From NCBI GenBank assembly GCA_963922205.1, contig CAWUHX010000033.1, positions 992,001 to 1,056,000 on the forward strand: a DNA stretch of 64,000 nucleotides, in the 5' to 3' direction. The translations under genes were made by a program, and so were the position numbers. This document shows positions 24,191 to 35,240 of this stretch, piece after piece (position 1 is the stretch's first letter; every line of letters begins with the position of its first letter). A model generated the notes under the pieces. That model was not told the origin of the DNA and searched no databases. It saw nothing but the letters and a program-made list of their open reading frames with translations. Source of the stretch: Romanomermis culicivorax (Eukaryota > Nematoda > Enoplea > Mermithida > Mermithidae).

Positions 24191-25450
24191 CGTGCTATGC
24201 ATACCTGTACTTGGGGGGTTGGGGGGCCTCCCCCCAACTTGGCCAATCCTGTACCCAAAATCATTTCCCCCCCAACCCCCCCCCAGTTTGGAAAAAATTA
24301 AAAAAAATTGCAAAAAAGTGTATGTTTTTTGGCCTTTTTTGGGAAAAATTTCGACTTTTTTCTACCCCCCCCCGGCCCGTAGCCAGGATTTTTCCCAGAT
24401 AGGGGGGGCACACTTTTTTCAGGGCCAATATCTCAGCCAATATTAGTGATAGAAAAAATCTGAATGCAGATTCGAGCGTATCTCAACAAGCTCTACAAAA
24501 CGAGCTATAACACAGACATATTTGGGATGAAAAATTTTTCCTGAATTTTGAGACGATTATCCGCGCGGCGCGAAGCACCAAAAATTTTTCGCGTTTTTTC
24601 GTCTCTAAACGTCTAAAAATGCATTTCCAGCTCTTTTTTTGACTGGAAAAAATTTTCCTCAATGTGAACCAAGCCCAAATTTTTTCTCCACATTTCAAAA
24701 TTTTGGCTCACAAAAGAAAAAACCCCAAATCACTGTTTTTTCCCCCGGGCCTTTTCCCCAAATGGGGAAAGGGATCAAAATTCTTTCCCCCATTTTCCCG
24801 AAGTCGTTTTTTTCGCTCAAAAATGCTCACAGATGCTCTATTTACGTGTTTTCGACCTTTTTCAAGCCTTCTGGTGTTTTCAGACCCGTTAATTCATTAA
24901 AATTGAGGAAAAAATTGAAATTTTCGAGTTCAAAGTTTAATCTACAAGCATTGGAACAAACTTGCCAGCAAACTATCCAAAAGCATATTGACTTTGAATT
25001 ACATGAGAAATCGATGGTCAAGTCCTCTATGATGACAAGTGAGAACCCAAGAGGGATGTTAATCTTTCCGGCGCGAAGTGATCTTTCTCAAAATGAAAAA
25101 ATGCGAATCTTCATTAAATATCATGATAAAATACTGAAGATTACCAATGAAAACATGAGATAATACGTTCAAGATGATGAAAACTATTATAGATAATATG
25201 ATAAATGAAGGTAGACATGCTAAAAGCCGCGCCAGGGGTTAGTAATGCATAATAATGATTATTGAAGTTATAATCGGCGCGAAGCGCCGGAAAATTTTGA
25301 GATTATGACCTTATAAAATGCACCAAAATGTATCTTTTCTGTATCCGATCCCCAAAATTTATCTAAAAAAATTCAAATCTGCACAGAGGGGGGGCATGCC
25401 CCCCACCCCCCCTCGCGCCTGCCCCCCCCCCCAACTGGTCGGAGGTCTTA
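24190..25450. repeat. G/C-run repeat plus family B copies
   Basis: At 24.20-24.38 kb is the acctgtacttggggggttgg unit, nearly identical to 21.42-21.61 kb. Family B follows to 25.36 kb with a clear CGGCGCGAAGCGCCGG hairpin at about 25274. A further G/C-run fragment ends at 25450. The 174-codon frame at 24639-25163 spans the repeat, has no recognisable domain, and is not supported as a gene. Confidence 0.6.
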
Positions 25451-26850
25451 CAGTCAGATGGTGCTATGAGCATTTTTAAGCGAAAAAACGACTTCGAAAA
25501 AATAGAGAAACATTTTTGACCCCTTAGCCCATTCGGAGAAAAATCCGGCGGGAAAAAAACAGTTTCCGAATTCCGATCCGACCGACTCGAATCGATCCGA
25601 AAACTATTATTTTTCTCAAATGTTCTTTTGTTATAATCCATCATGTGCTGATGTCCTACAGTATCCTTGCGATACGCGTCGACCTGCACTTTTCCAGTAA
25701 GTACTTGTTTACCGGAGGAAAATGAACATGAATGGTGAGCCATTCCACATCGAGTGGTCCGTTTTTGAAAATCATCCGTATTCGATCAACTCAGATCTTG
25801 ACCATATTTTGTGTAGATGTCATCAGAAGTCCAGAGCTTACTTCGGCAAAAATTTTCCATCCAACTTTCAAGAGCTATGTAACGACCAGATTTGTGAAGC
25901 ACTTTACTTTATCCAATTACGGACGGTCGAAACGGCGTACAACGGAACAGGGGAATGGGGGCGAGTCAATAATACGATTACAGTGGGTTCGACGATCGCT
26001 TGATTCGTCAATTATAAAAAAATGAATGTCGCGTTCGCTTGCAAATATAATAACAACGCCTCGGTATAATTGCTTTCGAAAAACAGCTGCTTGCAAATAT
26101 AAACCAAATGATCGCGAAAAACGGAAAACTGGAAACTATGAATAATAATAAAATCACGCCTTGCTTCTCTTTAAATACAACGTTTTTGGCCACTCCCTGG
26201 GCGTCGCGGGAGGTCGTGCTTCTGTCCATCTTCTTCCGCCAATCGTGGCTTCCTGCTTTACTATTCTTGCTTATTTAGTCACACCCTTCAATGCTTTTCT
26301 AGCACGGCATGCTTTTTGTGTCTTGCTTGCTTCGTACAGTGGGCTTAGCCACACCTCTGTGCTTCAGTGCATGCTTCCTGTATCTGTTTCTCTTTGTACA
26401 CATGTTTTGTGGGGCCGTCACTACCGTTGCACTTGAGACTACTGTCTGGCGGGGCTTTTACTTTTTACTGTGTGTGGGTGTTGTTTACGATTTTTATGGG
26501 GGATTACGGTAGCTGTGGAATGTGTAGTTTAGTGTAGGTTCTAGGGGACCAGCTGCCGTCTGTGCAAATTACTTGGGGCATCTTAATTGGGCTACTGGGG
26601 TGTGAATGGATCAAAATAAAGTACTTCACGTAATTTTATAGGAATGTTTGAATGTTTTTTGAATCCCAGACACCCTTGAGACGATAAATTACAAAAATGA
26701 AATAATATTTAATAAATGACTATCACATACTATATATTTACAGTACTGCCTTAGCAGGTACGTTACAGCTATGGGTTTTTTTTGGTTGGCCCAGCTTTTT
26801 TTGAAGAATTTTGTGTGATGAATATTTGGCTCAAATTTCATGGAATAAAT
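25451..26850. other. intergenic with unassigned open frames
   Basis: Overlapping open frames of 90-126 codons lie on both strands between 25363 and 26025. The plus frame at 25722 begins with an ATG and reads MNMNGEPFHIEWSVFENH. None shows a domain I recognise or clear exon borders. 26.03-26.85 kb holds nothing identifiable. Confidence 0.35.
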
Positions 26851-28490
26851 GCGAAAAATAACATGGAAACAATCAGATTTTCAATTTTTTCGATTTTCAA
26901 CGTTTTTCATTAAAAAAATCGATTTTTTGAATTTTCTTTTAAGAAATTGAAAAATCAATCGCTAATGGATTAAAATTTCAGTAATTTTTTAAATCGATTT
27001 CTCCGATTTTCTCGCAGAATTCAAAAAACCGATCGATAATGTAGCGAAATTCGATTTGTTAGACTCGATTTTTCGAATTTTCAGACAGGATCCAAAAAAT
27101 CGATCGATAGTCATAATTGATAACAAAAAAAAATTTTAGTGATTTTTCTAATCAAATTTGTCGATTTTTTCAGCTATTCAGGAAACCAATCGGAAATCGA
27201 TCAATAATTAATTGATCAATAATCAATAACATATCAAAGTTTCAGTGACTTTATGAATCGGTTTTTGCGTTTTTTCTTCAGAATCTGAAAAATCAATCGA
27301 TAATCAGCCAAAATTTCAAAAATTCTTAAAATCGATTTTTTAATGCAGAATTCAACAAATGAATAGGAAAAATCGATCAATAATTAATTGATCGATAATC
27401 AATTTAAAAATTCAATCGATAACAAGACAAAATTTTTGGATGATTTTTAAAATCGATTTAATTTTTTGTGGAATGTAAGAAGTTAATCGACAATGAATTT
27501 AAGAATCAATCGATAATCAATTTGTAAAATCAATCGATAACAAGGCGAAGTTCAAATGATTTTCAAAATTGATTTTATCAATTTTTTGCAGAATCCAAAA
27601 AATCGATCGATAAGCAATACCAAAGTAAAATTTCAATGATTTTTCAATTTGACTTTTTCAATTTTTTTGCTGAATCCAAAAAGTCAATCGATAATCAATA
27701 ATAAAGCGAAATTTCAGTGATTTTTTAAAATTTTCGATTTTTATGCGAAATTCAAGAAATCAAACGATAATCAATCGAAAAAATCGATCAATAATCATTT
27801 GATCGAATCAGTCAAAAGAATCAGTCGATAATCAATTTGAAAAGTCGATCAATAATGCATTTGGGCAATCAATCGATTGGGCAATCAATCGATTTTATTC
27901 TTTTTTTGCACAATCAAAAAATCGATCAATAATGAAGTCGAAAAAACCAATCTATAACAATTCGAAATTCAAATGATTTTTAGAATCGATTTTTTTAATT
28001 TTATAGCAAAATTAAAGAAATCGATTAATAATCAATCTGGAAATTCGATCAACAATCAATCGATAATCTGGTAGGGGAATATTTGATAGTCGACCGATAA
28101 CAGAGAAAAATTTCAATGATTTTCAAAACCAATTCTTGAAATTTTTTGCCGGATCAAAAAAATTGATCGATAATCAATAAGAAAGCAGATTTTTAATGAT
28201 TTCTAGAATCGATTCTTTCGATTCTTATGCAGAATTCAACAAATCAATCGGAAAAACACATCAATAATTAATTGATCGATAGTCAATTAGAAGAATAGAT
28301 GGATAACAAGACCAAATTCCAATGACTTTTAAAATCGATTAATTGTTTCGCATATTCCAGATAATCGATCAATAATCAATTCGATAAATCGATGGATAAT
28401 CAATATTAAAGCAGAATTTTTTATTTTTAAAATCGATTTTTTCATTTTTTTGCAGAATCCAAAAAATCGATCGATAATCAATCAATAGCG
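26850..28490. repeat. ATCGAT-rich degenerate tandem array
   Basis: About 1.6 kb is built from roughly fifteen diverged units. Each has a core like gcagaatccaaaaaatcgatcgataatcaat followed by aaaatttcaatgatttttcaaaatcgatttt. Spacing between successive cores ranges from about 67 to 160 bp. ATCGAT and TCGATCGA words occur throughout, making short self-complementary sites. No coding content. Confidence 0.75.
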
Positions 28491-28743
28491 CCCCTAAAAT
28501 TGACATTCATGCCGGCGACCTTACGAGTGGACGACTTTTTGCAGCGGAATTTATTCGGCGAAACTCCACCCTCTATAGTTGATGTGACAACGCGGGAATA
28601 TCCAATAATAATTATTTAGGCGTACGACGAACGATTTTTTGAACGGATCGTTAAAAAACTGCCGCCAAGTTCCCCGTAAACTACCCGAAGGCGGAGTTTT
28701 AGGCCGAAATTTCAGAAAGTGGGTTAAACGTGGGTAAGAGTAA

Positions 28744-29074
28744 AGGCCCTGTCATACATCGCCGCGCGGTGCCGCGCGCTACCGCGCGGCCGGTTGTCCT
28801 ATTCATACTAACAGGCGGGGCCGCGCGGCGCCGCGCGGTGGCTTGTCATACTTCGTCGCGCGGTACCGCGCGGCGCCGTACGGCACCGCTTTTTTGCTTT
28901 TGGATTTTGCTCTTCTCAAAAAATGTGTATTGGTTTAGTTGAAACCTGACGGGGCGCCGCAAAAATTACAAAAACCTATTCATACTTCAAAGGCGGTACT
29001 GCGCGGCGCAGGCCGGTACAGCGCGGCGCCAGCCGGTACTGTGTGGCGCCGCGCGGTGAAGTATGACAGGGCCT
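28744..29074. mobile_element. GC-rich MITE, TAA duplication (copy 1)
   Basis: The 331-bp element starts AGGCCCTGTCATAC and ends GTATGACAGGGCCT, flanked by TAA on both sides (28741-28743 and 29075-29077). Its interior is packed with CCGCGCGG / GGCGCCGCGCGG palindromes. The empty site, gtgggtaagagtaagagtaaaaatggcggg, survives on the opposite strand at about 31053-31090, which confirms the insertion. A 3-bp TAA duplication suggests the PIF/Harbinger superfamily. Confidence 0.8.
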
Positions 29075-29184
29075 TAAGAGTAAAATGGCGGGTTAAATCG
29101 TAGGTAAATAAATGTCGAGTAAAATCTCGGGTAAAATGGTAGGTAAATAAAAGTCGAGTAAAATCTCGGGTAGAATCGTAGGTT

Positions 29185-32100
29185 AAGGCCCAAATTACAG
29201 AACACTGGTAAAATAAAAGTAAGGTAAAAGTAAAATCTCGGGTAATGTAACCCATGTTTAACCCGCCTTTTACCTTCTATTTTACCCGTGATTCTACCCA
29301 TCTTTAACCCGAACTTTTACTTGCGATTTTACCCATGATTTCACCCGTCTTTTACCAACGATTTTACCCATGTTTAACTTGGAAATTTACGCGACTTTTT
29401 TAATTTTCGTATTACAGAACGTAGGTAAGTGGCGGGCTACCCAACCCATCATTTTTATATATGTTTTCCATGGTGAGCTTGTTTTTAGTCATATGAACAG
29501 GGTATCCCAAAAACTAAAATGCCGATATCTCACAATGAAACATTTCTTACGGTTCTAAGCAATAGCTCTCATGACTATGCGCTACTTCTCCGATTATGTG
29601 AGCCATCCGCTCATGCTCCTGTAACTGCAGCTATCCTGAAATAATTATTATGCTTTACTGTATTGTGTGCAGGAATAAAATTCACACAAGGGAATTTTCT
29701 GACAGGATTACTGTGAGCATAAAGGGTATTGGTTTGCTTAATAATCACTATTTAGAATTCGCCATGCGCCAGAGTGGTGAACTCACTGTGTTTTTTGATT
29801 GCAACTCCTAATACCATAAGACAAGCCATATTTTATATTTTTGAGATTTTCTGCTAAGCAATATGTCATTTAAGAGTGAAAATTTGTAAAACTTGAAAAG
29901 AATTTATGAGTAAATAATTCTTCAGCAAAGACTTAGTGCAAACGATTTTAAAGGCAGTGTTAATTTTTCGATATAAAAGCATTCTATAAAAACAGACTAT
30001 AGTGCATTTCAGTTTTTTCAGTTGTTAGAGCATAGATGGTATTTGTTTCTTAACTCAAAGACCGTAGGAGTCATTGTTTTTTTGAGCCTAAGGAGAATTT
30101 TGTGGAAGATTATTCAAGCTTCAAACGTTTTCATTAAAAGCCACAATTTTCATCAGATTCACATATCAAAATATTGATGTAAAAACCCTGTTGATTCATC
30201 TCAATGGAGTTTGAAAAGCAAAAGATGTATTTCAAAATTGTTGCACTATCGAGTAATAGTGTAGCTCGAAAAAGCGTTCTTCGACAATAACCCACTGGTA
30301 TCACAACTTTATGCTGATGCTGTTATACTGAAATTTGTACAATGATGATCATTGAATTTCTAAAAAATCTGAATTTTCGGACTTCTGGTCATTGCAATTA
30401 CTAACATCAGATTCGGTTTAACCTGCAACACATCAACGACATGCAAAGAACCAATCAAATCCGAGCCTTACGTGAAAAATATAAAATTCTTGTCAATATA
30501 ACCCTGCTAATAGCAGGGTAAAATCATAGGTTATTTTCATGTCTTTTCCACCAACTTTTACTTTACCCACCTTCTGTAATCTCGATATGGGTAAAATCAT
30601 GGGTTATTTTTTTCTACCGACGATTTTACGCGTCTTTAACCCACGATCTTACCCGCGATTCTACCCGATTTTTACCCGGCCTTAAGGCCCTGTCATACTT
30701 CACCACGTGGTACCGCGCGGCGCCGGTTGTTCTATTCATACTAAAAAGCGGCGCCGCGCGGTACCGCCTTTGAAGTATGAATAGGTTTTTGTAATTTTTG
30801 CGGCGCCGCACAGCGCGCCATCAGGTTTCAACTAAACCAATACACATTTTTTGAGAAGAGCAAAATCCAAAAGTAAAAAAGCGGCACCGCCTGTTAGTAT
30901 GAATAGGACAACCGGCGCCGCGCAGCACCGCGCGGTACCGCGCGGTGAAGTATGACAGGGCCTTTAACCTACGATTCTACCCAAGATTTTACTCGACGTT
31001 TATTTACCTACGATTTTACCCGAGATTTTACTCGACTTTTATTTACCTACGATTTTACCCGCCATTTTTACTCTTACTCTTACCCACGTTTAACCCACTT
31101 TCTGTAATTTGGGCCTAAGGCTGGGTAAAAATCGGGTAGAATCGTAGGTAAGATCATGGGTTAAAGACAGGTAAAATCGTCAGTAGAAAAAAATAACCCA
31201 TCATTTTACCCATATCGAGATTACAGAAGGTGGGTAAGGTAGAAGTTTGGTGAAAAGTTGGTGAAAAAGATATGAAAATAACCTGCGATTTTACCCCTGC
31301 TATCAGCAGGGTTATATTGACAAGAAGTTTATATTTTTCACGTAAGGCTCGGATTTGGTTGGTTCTTTGCATGCCGTCGATGTGTTGCAGGTTAAACTGA
31401 ATCTGATGTTAGTGATGGCAATGACCAGGAGCCCGAAAATTAAAATTTTCCGGAAATGGATTGATCACCATTGCACATATTTCAGTACAACAGCATCAGC
31501 ATAAATTTGTGATACCAGTGGGTTATGGTCGGCGAGCACTTTTTCGAGTTATACACTATTACTCGATAGTGCAACAATTTTGAAACACATCTTTTGCTTT
31601 TCAAACTCCGTTGAGATGAATCAACAGGTTTTTTACATCAAACATTTTGATATGTGAATCTGATGAAAATTGTGGCTTCTGATGAAAACGTTTGTAGCTT
31701 GAATAATCTTCCATAAAATTCTCCTTAGGCTCAAAAAACAATGACTCCTACAGTTTTTGACTTAATAAACAAATACCATCCATGCTATAACAACTGAAAT
31801 GCACTATAGTCTGCTTTTATAGAATGCTTGTAAATCGAAAGATTAACACTGTCTTTGAAATCGTTTGCACTAAGTCTTTGCTGAAGAATTTTTTACTCAA
31901 AAATTCTCGTAAAGTTTTACAAATTTTCTCTATTAAATGACATATTGCTTAGCAGAAAATCTTAGAAATATAAAATGGCTTGTCTTATGGTATTAGAAGT
32001 TGCAATCAAAAAACACAGTGAGTTCATCACTCTGGTGCATGGCGCATTCTAAATAGTGATTATTAAGCAAACCAATACCCTTTATGCTCACAGTAATCTT

Positions 32101-32626
32101 GTCAGAAAATTCCCTTGCATGAATTTTATTCCTGCACACAATACAGTAAAGCATGATTATTATTTCAGGATAGCTACAGTTACAGGAGCATGAGCGGATG
32201 GCTCACACAATCGGGGAAGTAGCGCATAGTCATGAGAGCTATTGCTTTGAACCGTAAGAAATGTTTCATTGTGAGATATGGGCATTTTACTTTTGGGATA
32301 TCCTGTTCATAATATGATTGAAAACAAGCTCACCGTGAAAAACGTGTATAAAAATGATGGGTTGGGTAACCCGCCACTTACCTACGTTTTCTAATATGAA
32401 AACTAAAAAAGGTCGGGTAAATTTCCGAGTTAAACATGGGTTGGTAAAAGACGGGTAAATTCATGGGTAAAATCGCAGGTAAAACTTCGGGTTAATGATG
32501 GGTAGAATCACGGGTAAAATAGAAGGTAAAAGGCGGGTAAAATGGCGGGTAAAACATGGGTTACATTACCCGAGATTTTACTTTTACCTTACTTTTATTT
32601 TACCCGCGTTCCGTAATTTGGGCCTT
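29185..32626. mobile_element. 3.4-kb giant inverted repeat (foldback-like)
   Basis: Two arms of about 1.5 kb (29185-30684 and 31117-32626) are inverted copies of one another. The ends read AAGGCCCAAATTACAGAAC and, mirrored, GTTCCGTAATTTGGGCCTT. Both arms carry the same GGTAAAATCG-type words near the tip and the same non-repetitive body (for example gctcatgctcctgtaactg mirrored at about 32180). The 430-bp centre holds a second MITE. No transposase was recognised, so this resembles a foldback element or a non-autonomous element with very long TIRs. No convincing target duplication was found. Confidence 0.7.
30685..30963. mobile_element. GC-rich MITE, TTA duplication (copy 2)
   Basis: The 279-bp relative of 28744-29074 starts AGGCCCTGTCATACTTCACC and ends with its complement. 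It is flanked by TTA at 30682-30684 and 30964-30966, the complement of the TAA seen at copy 1. The interior shows the same GGCGCCGCGCGGTACC palindromes and the segment aaaaattacaaaaacctattcatac. Confidence 0.8.
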
Positions 32627-32659
32627 AGTCTTTTACTCGGTCGCCGCGAAGTTTAAGGG

Positions 32660-33568
32660 GGTGGTAAAGCTGGGTATATACTTACCGGTACGCACGTGTG
32701 GAGCAGTTTTGCGACCTGCCAATGTGCGGCCAAAATGCAGGTTTTAAAAATATACTTCACTCAAAAAAGCGCATGCGGCCTCATTGCGGGCCGCATTTGA
32801 ATATACTTAACCGTATGCGTACGGGTGTGAGGGAGGGCTGTAAAATCAAGTACAATCGTGCGCCATGAGCAAAAAACGATAATTTACAAGTATGATATGC
32901 TAACGGCCGCGCCTGATAGAAACTAGTTAAGATTATACCCATGACCGGCGCGAAGCGCCGGAAACGCATCTTTTCGGTTTTGAATTCCCCCAAATTTTTT
33001 TCTCAATGAGAACCATACCCAAAATTTTTTTCCTCATTTCGAAATTTTTCTCCTCAAAACACCCCATTTGAGGAAAAACGGTGCCCTTCCCCCGAATGTA
33101 TGACATTGCGTTTTAAAACGCGCCAGGGACAGTAGCCAGGTATTATCCGCGCGTAATATTTTTTGAATTTTCTACCGTGCATCCAAAAATGTTTTTCCCA
33201 ACTTGAGGAACAGTCCAAAGTTTTCCCCCTGTTTCAGAAACAAGCTAAAAATATTCGCATGTGATCGCATCGCACCAAGGGGGGGGCTCGAAAATGAAGT
33301 TCAATCGTGTGCCATGGGCAAAAAACAATACTTTACTTTACTGCGGCGGTGGTTCCTGATCCGCTTGAATTACAGATGTGCGAAAAAGTAGAAATGGTTT
33401 CTACTTGCCCGCATGTGCAAAATTATTGGGTCCTGCAAATTTTTCGCCCGGCACCCGCAATGTGGCACACGATTGTGCGTTCAATTTCCAGGCCGCAAAT
33501 TGCAGCACCCGCTCAAAAATCGGCGGCACACGTGCGTACGGGTAAGTATATACCCAGCTTTAAAGCTA
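32660..33568. mobile_element. inverted-repeat element with nested family B
   Basis: The left end GCTGGGTATATACTTACC (about 32671) is mirrored by GGTAAGTATATACCCAGC (about 33541-33558). The pairing extends inward through GTACGCACGTGTG. Between them, a family B piece (about 32925-33100) lies between two similar stretches, tcaagtacaatcgtgcgccatg and tgaagttcaatcgtgtgccatg. This suggests an insertion or local duplication. No transposase. Confidence 0.5.
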
Positions 33569-34486
33569 TAACCGGCACAAAGCGCCAGAAAATTTTGAGA
33601 TTTGGACCTCCTAAAATGCATCTTTTCAATATGAAATCCCCACATTTTTCTTCCACATTTGTGGAAAGACCTCAAAAATTTTTTCCACATTCCAGATTTT
33701 TTTCCACATTATAGTGCAAATGTGGAAAAAAACAGTGATCAAAACTACAAGAGAATTTATGTTCAAATTTTTTATCAGAAGTAAGGTTAGGATCAGGAAT
33801 ATTTTCAGGTTTGGTAGAAATAGAGGAAAAATAATCATTTAGCAAATCAGTTGTTTATTTATCAATCGGACTGATGGCAATTATGTCTCTATATTTAAGA
33901 TCAGGAATACCTAGATGCAGAAAGTTTACTATTCACATACTGATAAAATTGGTGTAACTCTCCAGCTTCAACAAGATTCATCTCTTTCATTATTTGATGT
34001 CTTTTAGTTTCTGATCTCAATTTATTTCTAGGTATGCTTGGATGCATTCAGGTTTTTTTGTACAGGCCAGGTTGCCATGTGCAACTTGATGACAACTGTG
34101 ACAACATTGGCAATAGCCCGAGACTGACGCACATCATTCCTCCTGGAGAAAAATCTTTGTACAGGTACAAAGATTGTCAAAATTTTTCTTTGTACAAGGG
34201 AAAAAATTTTTGTGGAGTACAAAAAAAAACAGTGGCTCCCAGCAGCCCATAGGGTAGCTGGCTTTCGGGGTCACTACATAGTGGTGATGAGTCCCGGGGG
34301 GTCATCCTGGCCTAAGTATTTGGCATCTGATGACTCCCGGAAGTCCATTTATTATCCGTCCTCATCACATCCCCTCTGAACCTGATTCCACCTCTTCCTC
34401 CTCCTTCCTCCTTTTCCTCCACCTCCATCCTCATTTTTCTTCCTCTTTCTGCCTTAGTCACATTTTGTTCCCCCCAGGGGGAGGGG
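33565..34486. other. family B fragment then unassigned tract
   Basis: 33565-33740 is family B. At about 34155-34215 the word tttgtacaggtacaaag forms a small palindrome. 34380-34445 is pyrimidine-rich (cctcctcc and ttcctc words). The run ggggg-a-gggg at 34477-34486 immediately precedes the putative LTR and would serve as its polypurine tract. No gene was recognised. Confidence 0.4.
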
Positions 34487-34861
34487 TGTAGTATATCACA
34501 CTGAGCTAAACCAATAATATCATTTATTTTTCAATTTATTTACAGTAAACAAAAACAATAATAAACACATTCGTAAATAAAGTTCTTGTATATAAAAAAA
34601 CGTCGCTTGTATATATTTGCATAAACCTAGTGTTGTTGGAGCCATAAAGGCAATTTATTGATGTTTGTTTTCTAGTGTTTAGTTAGAATAAAATAGAAAA
34701 ACGTCTTCGTCTACCACCAGGCATTCTGGGTGGTATCTATTATTATTCTCTCGCGTTTCGCCTACCACCATCCCTGCTTACTGACCCCCGTACCCAGGTC
34801 CCACACCCTTCTCTCCGCTGTCCCACTAGCACCTGCGTATCGTATCTTTCAACTATAACCA
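34487..34861 (+). mobile_element. possible solo LTR
   Basis: The 375-bp segment begins TGTAGTATATCACAC directly after a purine run and ends ACTATAACCA, so it has TG...CA borders. AATAAA occurs within it near 34577 and 34688. No second copy exists in the window and no target duplication could be tested, so the call rests on layout only. Confidence 0.35.
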
Positions 34862-35240
34862 GGGCCCAGTTGCACTAAAGGGGTCTAAGATCGAGCTCAG
34901 GATAATTTCGAACAAAAAGGTGACTCGGTTTGATCTCAAGTTGGGTATAATTTGAATGCCATCAGGACTATAACGAGCTATGTCGAGATTATCCCCAGCT
35001 TGAGCTGTCGGGTTGCACTAACATTTTCACATAATTTTGTTATCCCTGAAGCAAATAAATATAAAATTTGTGCGATTCCCAAACTCGAATTTAAACCTCA
35101 GTATTAGTTAATCCTGAAGTGAGTGTGGTTTGTGCATTGGAAGAAAATAATTTGGACATTGTGATTAGCTCAAACTCAGGATCATCAATTTAATCCCGAT
35201 GTTGAGATTATCTTCATGTAGGGTTAGTGCAACCAATATC
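34862..35240. repeat. putative MITE, GTTGCACTAA inverted ends
   Basis: The segment opens gggcccagttgcactaaag and closes ggttagtgcaacc, an inverted repeat of about ten bases with weaker extension. Inside, ggttgcactaac recurs near 35012. Related words (ggctggttgcaac, gataatc) occur near 50530. Non-coding. Confidence 0.35.

Larger units (their letters stand above)
28701..31116. repeat. GGTAAAATCG-type minisatellite inverted pair
   Basis: The sequence AGGCCGAAATTTCAGAAAGTGGG at the left (28701) is mirrored by CCCACTTTCTGTAATTTGGGCCT at the right (ending 31116). Between them, adjoining each end, are tandem words such as gggtaaaatcgtaggtaaat. The left part is interrupted by one GC-rich MITE (28744-29074), while the right part (30964-31116) preserves the empty site. 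This pair overlaps the larger palindrome at 29185-32626, so the structure is nested. Confidence 0.55.

Noticed and set aside
24639-25163. 174-codon open frame
   Set aside because: It lies across family B repeat copies, ignores the hairpins common to all copies, and shows no domain; adjacent copies do not keep the frame.
29080-29260. GGTAAAATCG words as telomeric repeat
   Set aside because: The word length is irregular, the repeats are inverted about a centre and mobile-element ends bound them; they are not a terminal simple telomere repeat.
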